This document shows, piece after piece, positions 1-7,610 of a DNA stretch of 38,198 nt. Under the pieces are notes generated by a model. It did not search any database. It saw only the letters and a program-made list of their open reading frames with translations, and was not told where the DNA came from. The stretch comes from Actinomadura sp. KC345 (GTDB lineage Bacteria; Actinomycetota; Actinomycetes; Streptosporangiales; Streptosporangiaceae), in the NCBI RefSeq assembly GCF_004348515.1, contig NZ_SMKH01000039.1, forward strand, positions 1-38,198, read 5' to 3'. The first letter of the stretch is position 1. Each line of letters opens with the position of its first letter. Both the position numbers and the translations under genes were made by a program.

Positions 1-29
1 GGAGTCGGGGGCGTCGCGGGGCGCCTCAT
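1..29 (-). CDS. 5' fragment of a gene downstream of the binding-protein gene
   Basis: An ATG at 29-27 overlaps the TGA of the substrate-binding protein (28-26) in an ATGA arrangement, the usual sign of translational coupling. Only nine codons (M-R-R-P-A-T-P-P-T) lie inside the window, so the product cannot be identified. From its position after a sugar-type binding protein I infer an ABC transporter ATPase or permease, but nothing in the fragment itself shows this. Confidence 0.35.
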
Positions 30-1159
30 CGGGCGGCCGTCATCTTCGTGCCGGGCAGTGACGGGCCGAACTCCGACCGGTAGGCGCCGCCGATCCGCTC
101 GGCGCGGGAGGGCGTCACGTAGGGGAAGCTGAGCCCCTGCCGCTTCAGGCGCGCCGCGGTGGCGTCGGTGGTGACGAAGTGCGAGGGCATGTACAGGTTC
201 CGCGGCAGCTCCGCGCCCTTGGCGAGCCGGGCGCCGACCGCCACGTTCCAGTAGCCGACCCGTCCGGGCCCGGTCAGCACGTCGATGATCATGGATTCGT
301 TCTCCAGGAGCGGCTGCAGGTCGAGTTCGCCGTCGTGCCCGGCGACCTTCAGGTCCGGTTTGCCGAGCGACGACGCCGTGGCCTTGGCCGACAGGCAGAG
401 CGGACCGCTGATGCAGGCGATCACGTCCAGCCCCGGCTCGGTGGTCATCCAGGTCACCGTGGTGTTGGACGCCTTGCGGGCGTCGAAGGCGGTGGGCTGG
501 ACCGACACCAGCCGCACGTTCGGATACTCGCGGGCGAGCGTGTCCCGGAAGGCCTTCTCCCGGGTGTCGGAGACGTAGTTGCCGCGCGCCCCGGTCAGCA
601 GCGCCACCTCTCCCTTGCCGCCGAGGTGGGCGCCGGTGGCACGGGCCACCATCGCCATGTTCTCGGCGTCGCGGTAGAGCGTGCTGTGGTTGCCCTCCGC
701 CTCGACCTTGTTGCCCATCGTCACGACCGGGATGCCCGCCCGGGTGGCGCGGGAGATGGCCGGACGCAGCGCGTTCTTGTCGAGCGGGTCGATCAGGATC
801 GCGCTGACCCGCTGGTTGACGAAGTTCTGGATCGTGGAGACCTGGCGCTCGACGCTGCCCTCGGCGCTCTGCCAGACCGTCGAGACGCCGTAGTCGCGGG
901 CGGCCTTGTCGCCCGCCTCTCGCATGCCGACGAAGAACGACGAGGTCAGGTCGATCGCCGACACCCCGATCACCGGCTTTCCGCCGCGCTTGGGCGCGAC
1001 GTCGGCGTCGGTGGTGCGGGCACCGCCCGGCGGCGTCATCGAGCAGGCGGATCCGGCGATCGCCACGGCCAGCGGCAGCGCGATCGCCTTGCGCCACCGC
1101 CCGCGTCCACGGTGGTGGCGTGCACGGTGCCGCGGTCTTCCAGGTTCCGCACGGCCCAT
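26..1159 (-). CDS. Substrate-binding lipoprotein of a ribose/sugar-type ABC transporter
   Basis: The 377-residue protein has a basic N-terminus (many Arg up to residue 23), a short hydrophobic segment and a lipobox-like A-G-S-A-C at about residues 35-39, so it should be exported and lipid-anchored. The mature part reads as a type I periplasmic-binding fold (Peripla_BP_4/RbsB-like): VIGVSAIDLTSSFFVGM, then QRVSAILIDPLD and GIPVVTMGN in the first lobe, and GEVALLTGARGNYVSDTREK in the second. The ATG at 1159 is supported by a GAGGAG about six bases upstream. It is transcribed away from the M20/RidA/IclR operon, with an inverted repeat between them that may control both. The ligand is unknown; the family takes sugars, but also autoinducers and other small molecules. 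Family call is firm, substrate is not. Confidence 0.85.
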   Translation of the reverse strand: MGRAEPGRPRHRARHHRGRGRWRKAIALPLAVAIAGSACSMTPPGGARTTDADVAPKRGGKPVIGVSAIDLTSSFFVGMREAGDKAARDYGVSTVWQSAEGSVERQVSTIQNFVNQRVSAILIDPLDKNALRPAISRATRAGIPVVTMGNKVEAEGNHSTLYRDAENMAMVARATGAHLGGKGEVALLTGARGNYVSDTREKAFRDTLAREYPNVRLVSVQPTAFDARKASNTTVTWMTTEPGLDVIACISGPLCLSAKATASSLGKPDLKVAGHDGELDLQPLLENESMIIDVLTGPGRVGYWNVAVGARLAKGAELPRNLYMPSHFVTTDATAARLKRQGLSFPYVTPSRAERIGGAYRSEFGPSLPGTKMTAAR

Positions 1160-1221
1160 GACGGCTCCTCACGGCTCGGACCCGCTCCGCGTACTCGCCG
1201 GCGGCGGGCAAGGGGACAGGT

Positions 1222-1240
1222 TTTGGAAGGTGATTCCAAA
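1222..1240. promoter_or_regulatory. Inverted repeat, probable IclR-family operator
   Basis: A perfect 7-bp inverted repeat, TTTGGAA-ggtga-TTCCAAA, lies in the 159-bp divergent gap between the binding-protein gene and the M20 operon. IclR-family regulators commonly bind TGGAA...TTCCA palindromes. An IclR-type gene is the third gene of the rightward operon (2945-3736), so autoregulation plus control of the divergent transporter is the simplest reading. The surrounding 30 bases are unusually AT-rich for this genome, as expected for promoters. Confidence 0.6.
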
Positions 1241-1318
1241 CACTAGACAAAAAATGGAAGACTGTGTCAAGACTTGTTCAGCACGATGTTTCCTGGCATT
1301 TCCCGAGAAGGAGCGTGG

Positions 1319-2512
1319 ATGGGACCCCCACCCGTGCCGGTTCCCCCGGTACTCGAGTTGGCCACCGAACTCGTGGCGATCGACTCGCAGAACCCCGGCG
1401 TCGGCGAGGCGCGGATCGCCGCGTTCGCCGCGGCCCACGCCCGGGAGCGGGGGCTGGCCGCGAAGGTCGTCGAGACGGCACCGGGGCGTTGCAACGTCCT
1501 GGTCACCGCGGACGCGGGCACCGGGCCGCACCTCGCGCTGTCCGGGCACCTCGACACCAAGCCCATCGGCGACCTGTCCGCCTGGAGCACGCCGCCGCTG
1601 GAGCTGACGCCGGACGGCGACCTCGCCTACGGCCTCGGCTCCTCCGACATGAAGGGCGCGGTCGCCGCGATGCTCCTCGCCGTGGAGTCGTGGGCGCGCA
1701 CGGCCGAGCGGGGACGGCTTTCGCTCATCCTCACCGCCGACGAGGAGGCCGGCAGCGACCACGGCGCCAAGGCGCTGTCGCACCAGGGACTCGTCGACGC
1801 CGACGCGATCGTCATCGGCGAACCCTCGGGCGTCACCGACCCGTGGGAGGCGATCTACCTGATCTCCCGGGGGATCTGCTGCTTCGAGGTGGCCGTCCGA
1901 GGGAGGCAGGGCCACAGCGGCCTGTCCGAACGGCTCCCCACCAGCGCCACCGTCGCCGCCGCCCGCGCCGCCACCGCCATCGCGGGCTTCCGGCCCAGCG
2001 TCCCGCGCGCCCCGTCCATCCCGTGCCGGCCCACCGTGAACGCGGCCGTGCGGATGTCGGGCGGGGTCTTCTACGGGGTCCACCCAGGTGAGGCCGTGGT
2101 CGCCTCCGACATCCGCCTCGTCCCCGGCATGGACCGCGAGACCCTCGACCGCGAACTGCGCGAGCTTCTCGGAGCGGCGCTGCCGTCCGACGTCGACTGG
2201 GAGATCCGCTACGCGGACGGCTCCCTCGGCTGGATGGACTCCGCCGAGATCGCACCGGACCACCCCGTGGTGGCCGCGGCCCAGGCCGCCTGCGCCGAGG
2301 TGCTCGGCGCAGAGGTTCCGCTCGGCGCCTACCCCGGCGGCACGGACGCCACCCACTTCGCCAACATCGGCCGCACCCCCGCCGTCGCCGCGCTCGGTCC
2401 CGGCTGGCTGTCGGTCGCCCACGGCCCCGACGAGCACGTCGGGGTGTCACAGCTCGTCCAGGCGGAGCGCCTGTACGAGCGGATCGCGCACATCTACCTC
2501 GGAAGGAACTGA
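1319..2512 (+). CDS. M20-family metallopeptidase / amidohydrolase (ArgE/DapE-like)
   Basis: A 397-residue zinc-dependent hydrolase of the ArgE/DapE/CPG2 group, which removes acyl groups from amino acids or cleaves small peptides in the cytoplasm. Visible landmarks are SGHLDTKPIGD (first metal His and catalytic-base Asp region), GLGSSDMKGAVAAML (bridging Asp), LTADEEAGSDHGAK (the Glu-Glu pair) and C-terminal PGGTDATHFANIG (last metal His). I chose ATG 1319 because AAGGAG (1308-1313) lies five bases upstream; an in-frame ATG at 1274 has no such site. It is followed five bases later by RidA and then an IclR regulator, suggesting a small catabolic operon for an N-acylated or cyclic amino-acid-like compound. 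The exact substrate is not readable. Confidence 0.88.
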   Translation: MGPPPVPVPPVLELATELVAIDSQNPGVGEARIAAFAAAHARERGLAAKVVETAPGRCNVLVTADAGTGPHLALSGHLDTKPIGDLSAWSTPPLELTPDGDLAYGLGSSDMKGAVAAMLLAVESWARTAERGRLSLILTADEEAGSDHGAKALSHQGLVDADAIVIGEPSGVTDPWEAIYLISRGICCFEVAVRGRQGHSGLSERLPTSATVAAARAATAIAGFRPSVPRAPSIPCRPTVNAAVRMSGGVFYGVHPGEAVVASDIRLVPGMDRETLDRELRELLGAALPSDVDWEIRYADGSLGWMDSAEIAPDHPVVAAAQAACAEVLGAEVPLGAYPGGTDATHFANIGRTPAVAALGPGWLSVAHGPDEHVGVSQLVQAERLYERIAHIYLGRN

Positions 2513-2517
2513 CCATC

Positions 2518-2904
2518 ATGGCCAAGCAGCCGATCACCACCGACCGCGCGCCGTCCCCCGCCGGCGGCTACAGCCAGGGCATCGTCGCGGGCGGCATGGT
2601 CTACACGGCCGGCCTCGGCCCGCAGGACCCCGCGACCGGCCGGATCCAGGGCGACACCGTCGAAGAGCAGACCGCCCAGGTGATGCGCAACCTCCAGGCC
2701 GTCCTGGCCGAGGCCGGGGCCGGGTTCGAGGACGTGGTCAAGGTGACCGTCCACCTGGAACGGCTCGACCGCGACTTCAAGGGCTTCGACACGACGTACC
2801 GCTCGATGATGCCCGAGCCCCGTCCCGTCCGGACCACGGTCGGCTCCACGCTCGCCGGGATCTTGGTCGAAATCGACGTCGTCGCGGTGCTTCCGCAGGC
2901 ATGA
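2518..2904 (+). CDS. RidA-family reactive intermediate deaminase
   Basis: The 128-residue protein has the full length of the RidA/YjgF/UK114 family, small trimeric enzymes that hydrolyse reactive enamines/imines to ketones and ammonia. Diagnostic stretches are APSPAGGYSQGIVAGGMVYTAG at the start, EEQTAQVMRNLQAVLAEAGAGFEDVVKVTVHL in the middle, and PEPRPVRTTVGSTLAGILVEIDVVAV at the end. The Arg of PVRTTV and the terminal Glu region fit the ligand pocket of active members. GGAAGGA (2501-2507) precedes ATG 2518 and overlaps the end of the M20 gene. Next to an amidohydrolase it could clear an imine released during amino-acid breakdown; that role is inferred. Confidence 0.9.
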   Translation: MAKQPITTDRAPSPAGGYSQGIVAGGMVYTAGLGPQDPATGRIQGDTVEEQTAQVMRNLQAVLAEAGAGFEDVVKVTVHLERLDRDFKGFDTTYRSMMPEPRPVRTTVGSTLAGILVEIDVVAVLPQA

Positions 2905-2944
2905 TCGCGGCATCGACACTGCCGAGAACAGGGGGGCCGACACG

Positions 2945-3736
2945 GTGACCGCCGAAGCGGCCAAGCCGGCGCACGCGCGCAACCTCGTCCGCGCGTTCAC
3001 ACTGCTCGACATCCTCGCCGAGGCGACGGAAGGGCTCACGCTGGCCGAGGTCGCCGTCGCGGCCTCCCTGCCGGAGGCCACCGCGCACCGCCTCCTCAAC
3101 GTGCTGGAGGACCTCAAGGTCGTCCGGGTCGGCGAGGGCAACCGCTGGCGCGTCGGCCGCCACCTGCTGGAACTCGGCGCGGCCTACCTCGACTCGGTCG
3201 AGATCCGCTCCGAGGCGCGCGACCTGATGGCGCACCTCACCGAGGCCACCGGGGAGACCTGCGCCCTCGGGGTGCTGGACGAGGACCGCGTCGTGTACAT
3301 CGAGAAGACCGACAGCCCGCACCCGGTGCGCATGCACTCGGGGATCGGCCGCAGCAACCCCGCGGTGACCAGCTCGCTCGGCCGCGCCATCCTGGCGTTC
3401 TCGCCGGACTGGGTGGTGGAGAGCGCCATGGCCGGGGGACTGCCCCGCCGCACCGAGCGGACGGTCACCGACGCGGAGGCGCTGCTCGCCGAGCTCCACC
3501 GCTGCCGCGAGCGCGGCTACAGCGTGGACGACGCCGAGAACGAGCCCGGGATCCGCGCCGTCGGCGCCCCCGTCCTGGACTACCGCGGCCGCCCCGTCGC
3601 CGCGCTCTCGGTGGCGGGCCCCGAACAGCGCGTCCGCGCCGACCGCCTCGACGAGCTGGGCCGGGCCACCGCGGAGGCGGCCCGGGAGCTGTCCTTCCGC
3701 CTCGGCTACTCCCCCCACCGCTCCGGCGGCCGGTGA
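2945..3736 (+). CDS. IclR-family transcriptional regulator
   Basis: The 263-residue protein has a winged helix-turn-helix at residues 10-75 (RAFTLLDILAEATEGLTLAEVAVAASLPEATAHRLLNVLEDLKVV) and an IclR-type effector domain after it (ETCALGVLDEDRVVYIEK, GIGRSNPAVTSSLGRAILAF, ENEPGIRAVGAPVLDYRGRPVAALSVAGP). The start is GTG 2945, after a purine-rich AGGGGGG. It lies 40 bp after RidA. The TTTGGAA/TTCCAAA palindrome at 1222-1240 is the obvious candidate operator. The TGA overlaps a GTG (3733) in the arsR frame, but arsR more likely starts at 3754, so the arsenic genes may be transcribed independently. Confidence 0.92.
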   Translation: MTAEAAKPAHARNLVRAFTLLDILAEATEGLTLAEVAVAASLPEATAHRLLNVLEDLKVVRVGEGNRWRVGRHLLELGAAYLDSVEIRSEARDLMAHLTEATGETCALGVLDEDRVVYIEKTDSPHPVRMHSGIGRSNPAVTSSLGRAILAFSPDWVVESAMAGGLPRRTERTVTDAEALLAELHRCRERGYSVDDAENEPGIRAVGAPVLDYRGRPVAALSVAGPEQRVRADRLDELGRATAEAARELSFRLGYSPHRSGGR

Positions 3737-3758
3737 GATATCATTCCACGGTGATGTC
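3737..3758. promoter_or_regulatory. Imperfect inverted repeat at the arsR start, candidate ArsR operator
   Basis: GATATCA (3737-3743) and TGATGTC (3752-3758) form a 7-bp inverted repeat with one mismatch and an 8-bp spacer. It is followed at once by a second small palindrome, TCAGT-tgag-ACTGA (3757-3770), inside the first codons of arsR. ArsR/SmtB repressors bind AT-rich inverted repeats overlapping their own promoters, and this is the only AT-rich patch between the iclR and ars genes. Assignment rests on position and symmetry only. Confidence 0.4.
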
Positions 3759-4059
3759 AGTTGAGACTGATGTATTGAGGGTGCTGGCGGACCCGCTGCG
3801 CGCCCGCATCGTGACCCTGCTCGCCGGTGAGGCGCTGTGCACGTGCCATCTGGTGGAGGAGACCGGCGCCCGCCAGACCAACATCTCCAACCACCTGCGG
3901 GTCCTGAAGGACGCCGGTCTGGTGGACAGCGAGCCGTGCGGACGGTTCACCTACTACCGGCTGCGCCCGGAGGCGTTGGACGCCCTGGCGGCCCGGCTCG
4001 GCGGCCTCGCCGACGCGGCTCGCGCCGCCATCGCCGACGGCCGCAGGAGGCCCTGCTGA
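3754..4059 (+). CDS. arsR: ArsR-family arsenic-responsive repressor
   Basis: A compact winged-helix repressor of about 101 residues that should release DNA on binding arsenite or antimonite. The sequence shows LADPLRARIVTLLAGEALCTCHLVEETGARQTNISNHLRVLKDAGLV. The Cys-Thr-Cys pair at the start of the DNA-binding helix (E-A-L-C-T-C-H-L) is the classic As(III) ligand site, and TNISNHLRVLKDAGLV is the recognition region; RFTYYRL is the wing. I prefer ATG 3754; an upstream in-frame GTG at 3733 overlaps the iclR stop and would add seven residues. Its TGA overlaps the acr3 ATG by one base, so repressor, pump and reductase form one operon. The metal-site motif makes the call strong. Confidence 0.92.
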   Translation: MSVETDVLRVLADPLRARIVTLLAGEALCTCHLVEETGARQTNISNHLRVLKDAGLVDSEPCGRFTYYRLRPEALDALAARLGGLADAARAAIADGRRRPC

Positions 4060-5159
4060 TGACCGCGACCGAACCGGCCGCCCCGCAGGCCGGAACCGAC
4101 GGGCCGGGCCCGGCCGGGAGGCTGTCCACGCTGGACCGGTTCCTGCCGGTGTGGATCATCGCGGCCATGGCGGTCGGCCTCGGGCTCGGGCGGGCGGTGC
4201 CCGGCCTGGACGACGCGCTGTCGAAGGTCGAGATCGGCGGGATCTCGGTGCCGATCGCGCTGGGCCTGCTGGTCATGATGTACCCGGTGCTGGCCAAGGT
4301 CCGCTACGACCGCCTCGACACCGTCACCGGCGACCGCCGCCTGATGGTCTCCTCGCTGGTGCTCAACTGGGTGATCGGCCCGGCGGTGATGTTCGCGCTC
4401 GCGTGGACCTTCCTGCCGGACCTGCCCGAGTACCGCACCGGGCTGATCATCGTGGGGCTGGCGCGCTGCATCGCCATGGTCGTCATCTGGAACGACCTGG
4501 CCTGCGGGGACCGGGAGGCCGCCGCCGTCCTGGTCGCCCTCAACTCGGTGTTCCAGGTCGCCGCGTTCGGCGTGCTCGGCTGGTTCTACCTCAAGGTGCT
4601 GCCCGGATGGCTCGGCCTGGCCACCGACGACGTGCGCTTCTCCACCGGCACGATCGTGGTGAACGTGCTGGTGTTCCTCGGCGTCCCGCTGCTGGCCGGC
4701 TACCTCACCCGCCGCCTCGGCGAGAAGAGCCGGGGCCGCGACTGGTACGAGACCCGGTTCCTGCCCCGCATCGGCCCGCTCGCCCTGTACGGGCTGCTGT
4801 TCACCATCGTCATCCTGTTCGCCCTCCAGGGCGACGCCATCACCGGCCGGCCAACCGACGTCGCACGCATCGCGCTGCCGCTGCTGGTCTACTTCGCGCT
4901 CATGTGGGGCGGATCGTTCGCCCTCGGCCACGCCGTCCGCCTGCCCTACCCCCGCACCGCCACGCTCGCGTTCACCGCCGCCGGCAACAACTTCGAACTG
5001 GCCATCGCCGTCGCCATCGGAACCTTCGGCGTCACCTCCGGCCAAGCCCTGGCCGGGGTCGTCGGCCCCCTCATCGAAGTGCCCGTCCTCGTCGCCCTGG
5101 TGTACGTCTCCCTCTGGCTGCGCCGCCGCCTCACCACGCCCGACCAGCGAGGAACCTGA
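4059..5159 (+). CDS. arsB: ACR3-family arsenite efflux transporter
   Basis: The 366-residue membrane protein exports arsenite by proton antiport. About ten hydrophobic segments are visible, beginning at FLPVWIIAAMAVGLGLG (near residue 28). Family signatures are present: GLARCIAMVVIWNDLACGDREAAAVLVALN, with the essential Cys in the fourth helix region, and FTAAGNNFELAIAVAI, with the conserved Glu in the ninth. The ATG overlaps the arsR stop by one base (TGATG), and its own TGA overlaps the arsC ATG in the same way, so the three genes are tightly coupled. The name arsB is used loosely in annotation; this is an Acr3-type and not an ArsB-type pump. Confidence 0.95.
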   Translation: MTATEPAAPQAGTDGPGPAGRLSTLDRFLPVWIIAAMAVGLGLGRAVPGLDDALSKVEIGGISVPIALGLLVMMYPVLAKVRYDRLDTVTGDRRLMVSSLVLNWVIGPAVMFALAWTFLPDLPEYRTGLIIVGLARCIAMVVIWNDLACGDREAAAVLVALNSVFQVAAFGVLGWFYLKVLPGWLGLATDDVRFSTGTIVVNVLVFLGVPLLAGYLTRRLGEKSRGRDWYETRFLPRIGPLALYGLLFTIVILFALQGDAITGRPTDVARIALPLLVYFALMWGGSFALGHAVRLPYPRTATLAFTAAGNNFELAIAVAIGTFGVTSGQALAGVVGPLIEVPVLVALVYVSLWLRRRLTTPDQRGT

Positions 5160-5563
5160 TGACCGACAAGCCCAGCGTCCTGTTCGTCTGCGTCCACAAC
5201 GCCGGACGGTCCCAGATGGCCGCCGCCTACCTCACCCACCTGGCCGGCGACGCCGTCGAGGTCCGCTCCGCCGGATCGGCCCCCGCCGACCAGATCAACC
5301 CCGCCGTCGTCCAGGCCATGGCCGAAGAGGGCATCGACATCGCCGCCGAGACACCCAAGATCCTCACCACCGACGCCGTCCAAGCCTCCGACGTCGTCAT
5401 CACCATGGGCTGCGGCGACACCTGCCCCGTCTTCCCCGGCAAGCGCTACCTCGACTGGCAACTCGACGACCCCGCCGGACAGGGCGTCGACGCCGTCCGC
5501 CCCATCCGCGACGAGATCCGCGCCCGCGTCGAACGGCTCGCGGCCGAACTCACCACCGGGTGA
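5159..5563 (+). CDS. arsC: Arsenate reductase, low-molecular-weight phosphatase fold
   Basis: A 134-residue cytoplasmic enzyme reducing arsenate to arsenite for export by the upstream ACR3 pump. The phosphatase P-loop C-V-H-N-A-G-R-S is near the N-terminus (VLFVCVHNAGRSQMA). The redox relay cysteines are in ITMGCGDTCPVFPGKRYLDWQLDDPAGQ, which also holds the general-acid Asp. This C-x5-R plus C-x5-C arrangement belongs to the thioredoxin- or mycothiol/mycoredoxin-linked ArsC types; in an actinomycete either partner is possible. Start and stop are fixed by the TGATG overlap with acr3 and the TGA at 5561. Confidence 0.94.
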   Translation: MTDKPSVLFVCVHNAGRSQMAAAYLTHLAGDAVEVRSAGSAPADQINPAVVQAMAEEGIDIAAETPKILTTDAVQASDVVITMGCGDTCPVFPGKRYLDWQLDDPAGQGVDAVRPIRDEIRARVERLAAELTTG

Positions 5564-5618
5564 GGGCGCCGCGCGGACCGCGGCGGACACTGTCGGTGCC
5601 ATCGCGTTTAATCGAAGG

Positions 5619-7610
5619 GTGGACGTCGAAAAGCGCATCACCGAGCTGACCGCCGAGGTCAGGCGACTGAACGACCTGTACTACGGCTCCGGCGACAGCC
5701 CGCTGCCGGACGCCGACTACGACGCGCTCAAGGACGAGCTGGCGGCGCTGGTCGCCGAGCACCCCGAGCTCGAACCGGCCGACAGCCCGCTCGGCAAGGT
5801 CAACGCGCCGGCGGAGCTCACGGGGCCGACCGTGCGCCACGCACGCCCGATGCTCTCCCTGGCGAAGGCGACGGGCCAGGAGCAGATCAGCACGTTCTGC
5901 GAGCGCTTCAGCGGCCAGGTCTTCCGCGTGTCGGAGAAGCTCGACGGGCTTTCGCTGAGCGTCGTCTACACCGGCGGCGAGCTCGACTACGTCGCCACGC
6001 GCGGCACCGGCACGGTCGGCGAGCTGGTGACCGGGAAGGTGCGCCACGTGATCCCGGGCCTTCCGCTCCGGATCGAGGAGCAGGGGCGCGTCGAGGTCCG
6101 CGGCGAGGCGGTGATGCTGCGGTCGGTGTGGGCCGCCTATAACGAGGCGCACCCTGACAAGACGCTGACCAACCCGCGGTCGGGCGCCGCCGGGACGCTG
6201 GTGCTGAAGGACCCCGAGGCCGCCGCGAAGGCCGAGCGGCTGCTGCGCTTCTTCGCGTTCGGCGCGGACCGGGACGGCGCCGCCGTCCCGGTCCCGGCGG
6301 AGTTCGAGCCGGTCGCCCGGTACGTGTGCGCGACGGCCGGCGAGGTGATGGACGCGATCCACGAGATCGGCGCCCGCCGCGACGGGCTGGACTACGAGAT
6401 CGACGGCGCGGTCGTGCGGCTGCACGAGCCGGCGGCGTTCGACGCGGCGGGCTTCAACAGCGCCGAGCCGCGCGGAGCGATCGCGTTCAAGTACCCGCCG
6501 GAGGAGAAGCTGACGACGCTGCTGTCGGTCGAGTGGCCGGTCGGCAAGATCGGCCGCGTCCCGCCCCGCGCGAAGGTCGCGCCGGTGTTCGTCGGCGGCG
6601 TGACGGTGGAGAACATCACCCTCCACAACCCGCGGCTGATCCGCGAGCGCGACCTGCGCATCGGCGACACGGTGGCCGTCGTGCGGCGCGGCGACGTGAT
6701 CCCGTTCGCGGGCCGCTCGCTGCCGGAACGGCGCGACGGGAGCGAGGTCGAGATCGTCCCGCCGGCGGACTGCCCCTCGTGCGGTTCCGGCCTTGAGGTC
6801 CGCGGCACCGGCGAGGAGCGCTGGTGCGTGAACCTCCAGTGCCCGGCCCAGGCGACGCGCCGCCTGATGCACTGGGCCTCGCGCCAGGCGGCCGACATGG
6901 AGGGCGTCGGCGACGTCTGGATCGAGAAGCTCGCCGAGGACGGTGTGCTCAAGAACCGCAGCGACCTCTACGACCTCACGGCCGAGCAGCTGCTCGGCTA
7001 CGAACGGATGGGTGAGGTCAGCGCCGCGAACATGGTCGACTCGATCGCGTCCTCCAAGGACATGGGGTTGCGGCGCGCGCTGATCGGACTGGCGATCCCG
7101 ATGGCCTCCGAGGGCACGGCCAAACGCCTGTGCCTGGCCGGCTACGAGCGCATCGAGGACGTCGCGGCGGCGACGGCCGAGGACCTGGTGGCCATCCGCG
7201 ACATCGGGCCGAAGGCCGCCGAGAGCATCGTGGCGTTCTTCGCCCGCGCCGAGGTCCGGGAGGAGATCGCGGCGCTGCGCGAGCGCGGGGTGAACCTCGA
7301 CGTGCTGGCCGAGGACCGCCCGGTCGACACGGCGGCCGCGGGCGACTCGCCGCTCAAGGGCACGACGGTCGTGATCACCGGCGCGTTCACCGACCCGCGC
7401 TCGGGCGCGAAGATCAGCCGGCCGGACGTCACGCGCCTGGTCGAGCAGGCGGCGGCCACGGCCACCTCGTCGGTGTCGGCCGGCACCGACTACCTGCTCG
7501 CCGGCGCCAACGTCGGCGCCGCGAAGACGGGCAAGGCCGAGAAGCTCGGGGTCACGGTCGTCGGCCAGGACGAACTGTGGCGCTGGCTGGCCGAAGCCGG
7601 CGTCGTCTAA
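5619..7610 (+). CDS. NAD-dependent DNA ligase, divergent LigA paralogue
   Basis: The 663-residue protein shows the LigA domain order. It has an Ia-like start (LYYGSGDSPLPDADYDALKDEL), the adenylation motif with nucleophile Lys107 (VSEKLDGLSLS) and the EIDGAVVRL motif. An OB-fold region, a four-Cys zinc finger (CPSCGSG...CVNLQC), HhH repeats and a C-terminal BRCT domain (LKGTTVVITGAFTDPRSGAKIS) follow. Several normally invariant positions differ: RGTGTVGELVT where RGDGxxGEDVT is usual, and VGKIGRVPPRA in place of the usual GRTGxxTPVA. It is therefore probably not the main replicative ligase but a second copy. The GTG at 5619 has GAAGG directly against it and a TTTAAT about ten bases upstream, so the mRNA may be leaderless. 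The gene overlaps the convergent DUF4184 gene by four bases. Confidence 0.88.
   Translation: MDVEKRITELTAEVRRLNDLYYGSGDSPLPDADYDALKDELAALVAEHPELEPADSPLGKVNAPAELTGPTVRHARPMLSLAKATGQEQISTFCERFSGQVFRVSEKLDGLSLSVVYTGGELDYVATRGTGTVGELVTGKVRHVIPGLPLRIEEQGRVEVRGEAVMLRSVWAAYNEAHPDKTLTNPRSGAAGTLVLKDPEAAAKAERLLRFFAFGADRDGAAVPVPAEFEPVARYVCATAGEVMDAIHEIGARRDGLDYEIDGAVVRLHEPAAFDAAGFNSAEPRGAIAFKYPPEEKLTTLLSVEWPVGKIGRVPPRAKVAPVFVGGVTVENITLHNPRLIRERDLRIGDTVAVVRRGDVIPFAGRSLPERRDGSEVEIVPPADCPSCGSGLEVRGTGEERWCVNLQCPAQATRRLMHWASRQAADMEGVGDVWIEKLAEDGVLKNRSDLYDLTAEQLLGYERMGEVSAANMVDSIASSKDMGLRRALIGLAIPMASEGTAKRLCLAGYERIEDVAAATAEDLVAIRDIGPKAAESIVAFFARAEVREEIAALRERGVNLDVLAEDRPVDTAAAGDSPLKGTTVVITGAFTDPRSGAKISRPDVTRLVEQAAATATSSVSAGTDYLLAGANVGAAKTGKAEKLGVTVVGQDELWRWLAEAGVV

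Noticed and set aside
3733..3753. GTG 3733 as the arsR start overlapping the iclR stop
   Set aside because: It adds a non-conserved leader across a palindrome that looks regulatory; ATG 3754 gives the usual N-terminus.
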